Source: JBFJVZ01 sp041623895 (GTDB lineage Bacteria; Planctomycetota; Planctomycetia; Pirellulales; Pirellulaceae). From it: a DNA stretch of 10,132 nucleotides. The first letter of the stretch is position 1, and every line of letters begins with the position of its first letter. Location of the stretch: assembly GCA_041623895.1 (NCBI GenBank), contig JBFJVZ010000298.1:1-10132 (forward strand). Reading direction: 5' to 3'. Both the position numbers and the translations under genes were made by a program. Positions 6,665 through 10,132 of this stretch are shown piece by piece. The notes beneath the pieces are model-generated. The model saw only the letters and a list, made by a program, of their open reading frames with translations. It ran no database searches and was not told the origin of the DNA.

Positions 6665-9040
6665 TCAATCAATGTATTGGAATTCGTTGCTCATCATCAA
6701 AGACTGAGCCAGCAAGGGCCAAGGCGAATCAACGAACCGCGTCGGCTTGCCGGGCTGTGTCTGGAAACGCGTTTGGAAGCTGACGAATTTCTGCACCCTG
6801 GCAATTTCGTTTTCGACCGGATTTCGTTGCAGCACCGTGCGGAACAGAAACTCGATCCGCTGCTGATCGCTTCGGCAGTCCCGAAAGGCAACCTGATCGA
6901 CAATCGCCTTCGCCTGATCCGCAACGAAGGGTGAGTTCATGGTAAACAACGCCTGCAAAGCAACGATACTTTCAACTCGCTTGGGCTGTGATTGCATCGG
7001 CGTCGGAAAATCAAACGCTCGCAGCGTCGGATCCAGGTTGAAGCGATTGATGTATCCGTAAATCGCTCGCCGTTTGGTGTAGTCATCGCCCCACATCATG
7101 GCTGGCCGACCGCGCTGAGTCCGGTCCAAGCGGCCCGCGACGGCAAGCAGGCTGTCGCGAATCATCTCGATCGACAGATGTTTCCGGTTGGCTCGCCAAA
7201 GCAGTTTGTTTTCCGGATCGATGGCCGCGGATCGCTCACGATGTTTGCTGTGTTGGGCATAAGTTTCCGACAGCACAATTCGCCGCGCTAAATGTTTGAT
7301 CGACCACCCATGGGCGATGAAATCGGCCGCCAACCAGTCAAGCAACTCCGGATGTGTGGGCGGGATGCCTTGAAAACCAAAGTCGGATGGCGTAAACACC
7401 AGATGTGAACCGATCAAGTAACCCCAGACGCGATTGACAAACACGCGTGCGGTGAGCGGGTTGCTGGGATTCACAATTTTTTTTGCCAAGTCCAGTCGGC
7501 CGCTGGCATCAGCCGCGAATTCGCTTTGCTGTTGATCCAGGATTTGAACGAATCTTCGCGGCACAAGCTCACCTCGCGCTGCCGCGTCACCGCGAACAAA
7601 TATGTACTGCGGCGTCGGTTTCGGATTCTCGGTCACGACCATGGCGTGCGCCGGACCACCGGGATGAAACAGCAGGAGTTCCGCTAATTCTGTTTCGCGA
7701 ATCTTTTGTGCGACCGAACGATTGTTGCCGCCGGATTTCTTGTTGCCGGCCTGCTCGATTTTCTTTTCAATCGCGGCCCGTTTCTGTTCATAGTCCCTGC
7801 GGTCGGCTTTCGCCGGTTCGTAGCCCCCGACGATTGGTTGCCGTTGTTCATCCAACGGATCCAGACGGCGGACGGAGGCAAAGACACCACGAAGCGAATA
7901 GTAATCGGCTGTCGGGACCGGTTCGTACTTGTGATCGTGGCACCGCGCGCAGGCGACTGTCAAACCCATCAAGCCACGCGTGGTCACATCAATCCAATCG
8001 TCGAGCGCCTCGGTCTGAGCTCGATTGGCGTGCGGCCCGACGCCAAAGAAGCCGAGCGCGGCAATCTCCGGATCGCCCGATTTGAAGCCAATCAAATCGG
8101 CGGCAAACTGCTCGAGAATGAATTGATCAAACGGCTTGTCATTGTTAAACGCGTCAACAACATAGTCACGGTAGGTAAACGCAAACGGAAAGTAATGCGG
8201 TGTTCGAGTGTCGGGCCGATACGCGCTGTCTGTATCCGCATAACGGGCGACGTCCAACCAGAGACGGGCAAAATGCTGGCCAAAGGCTGGGTCATTGATC
8301 AAATGGTCAACGGTTGTCTGGATCGCTTTGTCGAAATCCTGCTCTGCAGCTGCAACGAACGCGTTGACTTGGGCGATCGTCGGCGGCAGGCCCGTGAGGT
8401 CAAAGTACAACCGGCGGGCGAGAACGGATGCCGCCGCGCGGGGCGATGGCAAAAGTCCTTGGCCAGCCATTCGATGCGAGACGAATTTGTCGATCGCCTC
8501 CTGGTTCCAGCGTTGGTTGGTTCCTGGTGGCGGATGGAAGGTGCCCAGCGGCTGAAACGCCCAGTGTTGGGTCGCTTTGTTCAGCAGGTATGCTTGATCA
8601 CCGAGTTTTGAAAACTCTGTTTCGCCCATGTCGTCCGCGGGCCCCGGTGCTCCTTGTTGAATCCATTGTTCCAGCAGTTCGATTTCGTGATCAGCTAATT
8701 TTTCGTCCGGCGGCATTTGCAAGTCAGCCTTCTGGTAGCGGACGGCTGCCAGCAACAACGAAGCCTCCGGTTGTCCGGGAATGACGGCTTTGTTCGTATC
8801 ACCGCCCTCCAGCCAACCCGCCTGGCGATCAAGTAGCAGACCACCTTGTTGCTCTCCCGCTTGCTCACTGTGACACTCGTAACATTTATTGACCAGCAAA
8901 GGGCGCACCCGCTTCTCAAAAAAATCGTTTCCTGCATCGCTGGCTTGGACATTGCTGCTACCGATCGCAACAGCGATCAGCCCGAGCGTCAAAACGCGGG
9001 GCCAAGTCGAGGAAGTCGGCGACGCAAAAGCACGAATCAC
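6665..9040 (-). CDS. PSCyt1/DUF1549/DUF1553 planctomycete cytochrome c-like protein
   Basis: This 791-residue protein has an N-terminal Sec-type signal (hydrophobic stretch about 16-28, likely cleavage near VQA-S at 33/34). A cytochrome c-like domain (PSCyt1, about 38-135) follows, with the heme motif CYECH (53-57) and a possible axial Met109 in LQMPP. DUF1549 (PSCyt2, about 176-390) contains LARRLYFDLTGLPP (207-220) and a second heme-type motif, CARCH (364-368). A charged, probably helical linker (about 408-455) leads to DUF1553 (PSD1, about 514-775), which contains NPLTARVFVNRVWG (527-540) and PSDFGFQG (551-558). It is a compact family member: no LamG or other carbohydrate-binding domain is inserted. 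Export to the periplasm with covalent heme is expected; the redox partner and substrate are unknown. The start is taken as GTG at 9040, because the signal peptide follows directly and no ATG lies nearby in frame. It is the first gene of a two-gene unit with DUF1501. Confidence 0.93.
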   Translation of the reverse strand: MIRAFASPTSSTWPRVLTLGLIAVAIGSSNVQASDAGNDFFEKRVRPLLVNKCYECHSEQAGEQQGGLLLDRQAGWLEGGDTNKAVIPGQPEASLLLAAVRYQKADLQMPPDEKLADHEIELLEQWIQQGAPGPADDMGETEFSKLGDQAYLLNKATQHWAFQPLGTFHPPPGTNQRWNQEAIDKFVSHRMAGQGLLPSPRAAASVLARRLYFDLTGLPPTIAQVNAFVAAAEQDFDKAIQTTVDHLINDPAFGQHFARLWLDVARYADTDSAYRPDTRTPHYFPFAFTYRDYVVDAFNNDKPFDQFILEQFAADLIGFKSGDPEIAALGFFGVGPHANRAQTEALDDWIDVTTRGLMGLTVACARCHDHKYEPVPTADYYSLRGVFASVRRLDPLDEQRQPIVGGYEPAKADRRDYEQKRAAIEKKIEQAGNKKSGGNNRSVAQKIRETELAELLLFHPGGPAHAMVVTENPKPTPQYIFVRGDAAARGELVPRRFVQILDQQQSEFAADASGRLDLAKKIVNPSNPLTARVFVNRVWGYLIGSHLVFTPSDFGFQGIPPTHPELLDWLAADFIAHGWSIKHLARRIVLSETYAQHSKHRERSAAIDPENKLLWRANRKHLSIEMIRDSLLAVAGRLDRTQRGRPAMMWGDDYTKRRAIYGYINRFNLDPTLRAFDFPTPMQSQPKRVESIVALQALFTMNSPFVADQAKAIVDQVAFRDCRSDQQRIEFLFRTVLQRNPVENEIARVQKFVSFQTRFQTQPGKPTRFVDSPWPLLAQSLMMSNEFQYID

Positions 9041-9088
9041 AAACAGAAATATTCGGCGGGAAGGTGGGCGGGTTAACGGTGAATCCCT

Positions 9089-9117
9089 ATTCTAACGTGA
9101 GAACACGGATGCTTGAA
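9089..9117 (-). promoter_or_regulatory. Possible sigma-70-type promoter for the DUF1553-DUF1501 unit
   Basis: On the minus strand, TTCAAG (complement of 9112-9117) and TAGAAT (complement of 9089-9094) are separated by exactly 17 bases. The -10 box matches the consensus at five of six positions; the -35 matches at only three. Transcription would start near 9082, giving a leader of about 40 bases before the GTG at 9040. The location in a divergent intergenic region supports a promoter somewhere here, but this particular call is tentative. Confidence 0.3.
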
Positions 9118-9185
9118 CGAGCAAATTGTCTCACCCCTGTCAGCAGCATCCGGGCGCACTCCGTGATTAGAAAGACGCCAATCAA

Positions 9186-9968
9186 ATGGTTTGGGATCCG
9201 AAGGATGCAGTTGCCGTGGTCACTGGGGCAAGCAGTGGAATCGGGCAGTGCCTGTGCGGGTTATTGGTTGATCGCGGGGCGACAGTCATTGCGGTGGCCC
9301 GGCGCGGAGACAGATTGCAGGAGCTTGTCAAGACAGCTGGGAGTGACGGGATTCGCCCCGTCGTCGGGGACATCACCGATCCGGGCGTTCGCAAGCAGGT
9401 TGTTGAAACGGCCACAGCCGTACGTGACGGAGGTGTCGATTTGTTGGTTAACAACGCAGGCATTGGAGCGATCGGTCCGTTCATGGAAGCAACCGAAGAT
9501 CGCATGCGTCAAATCATGGAGGTCAATTTCTTTGCGCCGGTTGAATTGATTCGCAGCCTGGTGCCCCACATGCGGGGAGCCCGCGAGCCCGTGATCTGCA
9601 ACATTGGCAGCGTGCTCGGGCATCGCGCCGTGCCGGACAAAAGCGAATACTGTGCAAGCAAGTTTGCGCTGCATGGCTTCAGCGATTCGTTGCGAGCTGA
9701 ACTCGCCAGCGATGGCATTCAAGTCACATTGGTCAGCCCCAGTACGACTCGCAGCGAGTTCTTTGAATCGTTGATCGATACCGATCCGGCAACGGAGTCC
9801 AGGAGCATCGGGAGCTGGTCCCCCGAGCGCGTGGCCCGGACGGCGCTGGCGGCAATTCGCCGGCGGCGGAGCGAAGTGATCTGCAGTTTGACCGGCAAAC
9901 TTCTTGTTTACGCCGATCGCCTGGCGCCGCCGCTGGTCAACAAGATACTTGCCAAACCGAATGATTAA
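9186..9968 (+). CDS. SDR family NAD(P)-dependent oxidoreductase
   Basis: This 260-residue protein is a classical short-chain dehydrogenase/reductase of normal length. The cofactor-binding TGASSGIG lies at 13-20, with ARR at 38-40 after the second strand, which favours NADP(H). D62 in GDITD would contact adenine, NNAG is at 89-92, and the catalytic set is N114, S142, Y155 and K159 (YCASK). The usual PG after the sixth strand is replaced by SPSTTRSEFF (184-193). The C-terminus (about 237-257, LLVYADRLAPPLVNKILAK) is amphipathic to hydrophobic, as in SDRs that associate with membranes. Substrate cannot be predicted. The start is ATG with only an A-rich, weak AGAAAG upstream; the stop is TAA. It is transcribed divergently from the DUF1553-DUF1501 pair with 145 bases between starts, and appears monocistronic within the window. 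Confidence 0.93.
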   Translation: MVWDPKDAVAVVTGASSGIGQCLCGLLVDRGATVIAVARRGDRLQELVKTAGSDGIRPVVGDITDPGVRKQVVETATAVRDGGVDLLVNNAGIGAIGPFMEATEDRMRQIMEVNFFAPVELIRSLVPHMRGAREPVICNIGSVLGHRAVPDKSEYCASKFALHGFSDSLRAELASDGIQVTLVSPSTTRSEFFESLIDTDPATESRSIGSWSPERVARTALAAIRRRRSEVICSLTGKLLVYADRLAPPLVNKILAKPND

Positions 9969-9985
9969 CCGCATCTTACTTTACG

Positions 9986-10007
9986 TAGCGGAAGTCAGAA
10001 GACTTCC
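9986..10007 (+). repeat. Hairpin downstream of SDR gene, TAGCGGAA type
   Basis: GGAAGTC (9990-9996) and GACTTCC (10001-10007) form a perfect 7-base stem with the tetraloop AGAA. It begins about 20 bases after the SDR stop. A run of five T (10017-10021) follows, but nine bases beyond the stem, so termination activity is possible but weak by sequence. The preceding TAGCGGAA (9986-9993) matches the left arm of the palindrome at 8-34, suggesting one repeat family. Confidence 0.5.
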
Positions 10008-10068
10008 CGATGTACATTTTTGCGTGACTTGGTGACTAGATAAGTGTGCGCGATTGTGAATTAGATCA

Positions 10069-10098
10069 CTCCCCCCTGCGGGCCCGCCGGGAGGGAGA
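10069..10098. repeat. GC-rich imperfect palindrome
   Basis: The centre GCGGGCCCGC (10078-10087) is a perfect 10-base palindrome. After one mismatch, the C-run on the left (10071-10076) pairs with GGGAGGG on the right (10089-10095), interrupted by one C/A mismatch. The right arm also contains GGAGG, which resembles a ribosome binding site, eight bases before an ATG at 10103. It lies about 100 bases beyond the SDR stop; no T run follows. Confidence 0.45.
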
Positions 10099-10132
10099 GT
10101 AAATGGATGTTCGTGCATGCGGGCTGTGGTTC

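Noticed and set aside
7706..8611. A 301-codon plus-strand open frame opposite the DUF1549/DUF1553 gene
   Set aside because: It is fully antisense to a strongly supported family protein and its translation shows no recognisable domain; long antisense frames are expected from codon bias.
9261..9974. A 237-codon minus-strand open frame opposite the SDR gene
   Set aside because: The SDR motifs on the plus strand are unambiguous; the antisense translation resembles no family.
10103..10132. Possible start of a plus-strand gene (ATG at 10103, GGAGG eight bases before)
   Set aside because: Only ten codons are visible and the GGAGG is part of a palindrome; not enough to call a gene.

Overview
The window looks like chromosomal DNA from a planctomycete, most likely of the Pirellulaceae/Rhodopirellula type. 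The main reason is a tandem pair found almost only in that phylum: a large c-type-cytochrome/DUF1549/DUF1553 protein followed by a Tat-exported DUF1501 protein. Moderate GC, weak or absent Shine-Dalgarno sequences, and intergenic palindromes fit the same origin. This assignment is from recalled family knowledge; no search was run.

Layout. Positions 1-188 hold no convincing gene, only an imperfect hairpin and a short repeat copy. Three minus-strand genes follow and are transcribed right to left: a 616-aa polytopic membrane protein (4863-3013), a membrane-anchored SGNH/GDSL hydrolase (2937-1591) and a GT-B family 4 glycosyltransferase (1421-189). Positions 4864-5230 are non-coding and carry a dense cluster of inverted GTCCTG/CAGGAC units. 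The minus-strand pair DUF1549/DUF1553 (9040-6665) and DUF1501 (6652-5231) comes next, separated by only 12 bases and probably co-transcribed. A short divergent intergenic region (9041-9185) separates it from a plus-strand short-chain dehydrogenase/reductase (9186-9968). The last 164 bases hold two palindromes and no complete gene.

How the genes may work together. The three left-hand genes together suggest assembly or decoration of a surface or exported glycan: a cytoplasmic sugar transferase, a membrane-bound esterase/acyl-transfer-type enzyme, and a multi-spanning protein that may be a GT-C-like transferase. This is inferred from family and gene order. The DUF1553/DUF1501 pair is an exported module: one protein has a Sec-type signal and two CxxCH motifs, the other a twin-arginine signal. 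Such pairs are abundant in planctomycetes, and their biochemical role was not established as far as I know. The SDR is a generic NAD(P)-dependent oxidoreductase with no evident link to its neighbours.

I see no CRISPR array, transposase, tRNA/rRNA, phage gene or defence system. The strongest unexplained signals are the repeats and palindromes between genes and the uncharacterised membrane protein. I do not think the window contains a clear new multi-gene system.
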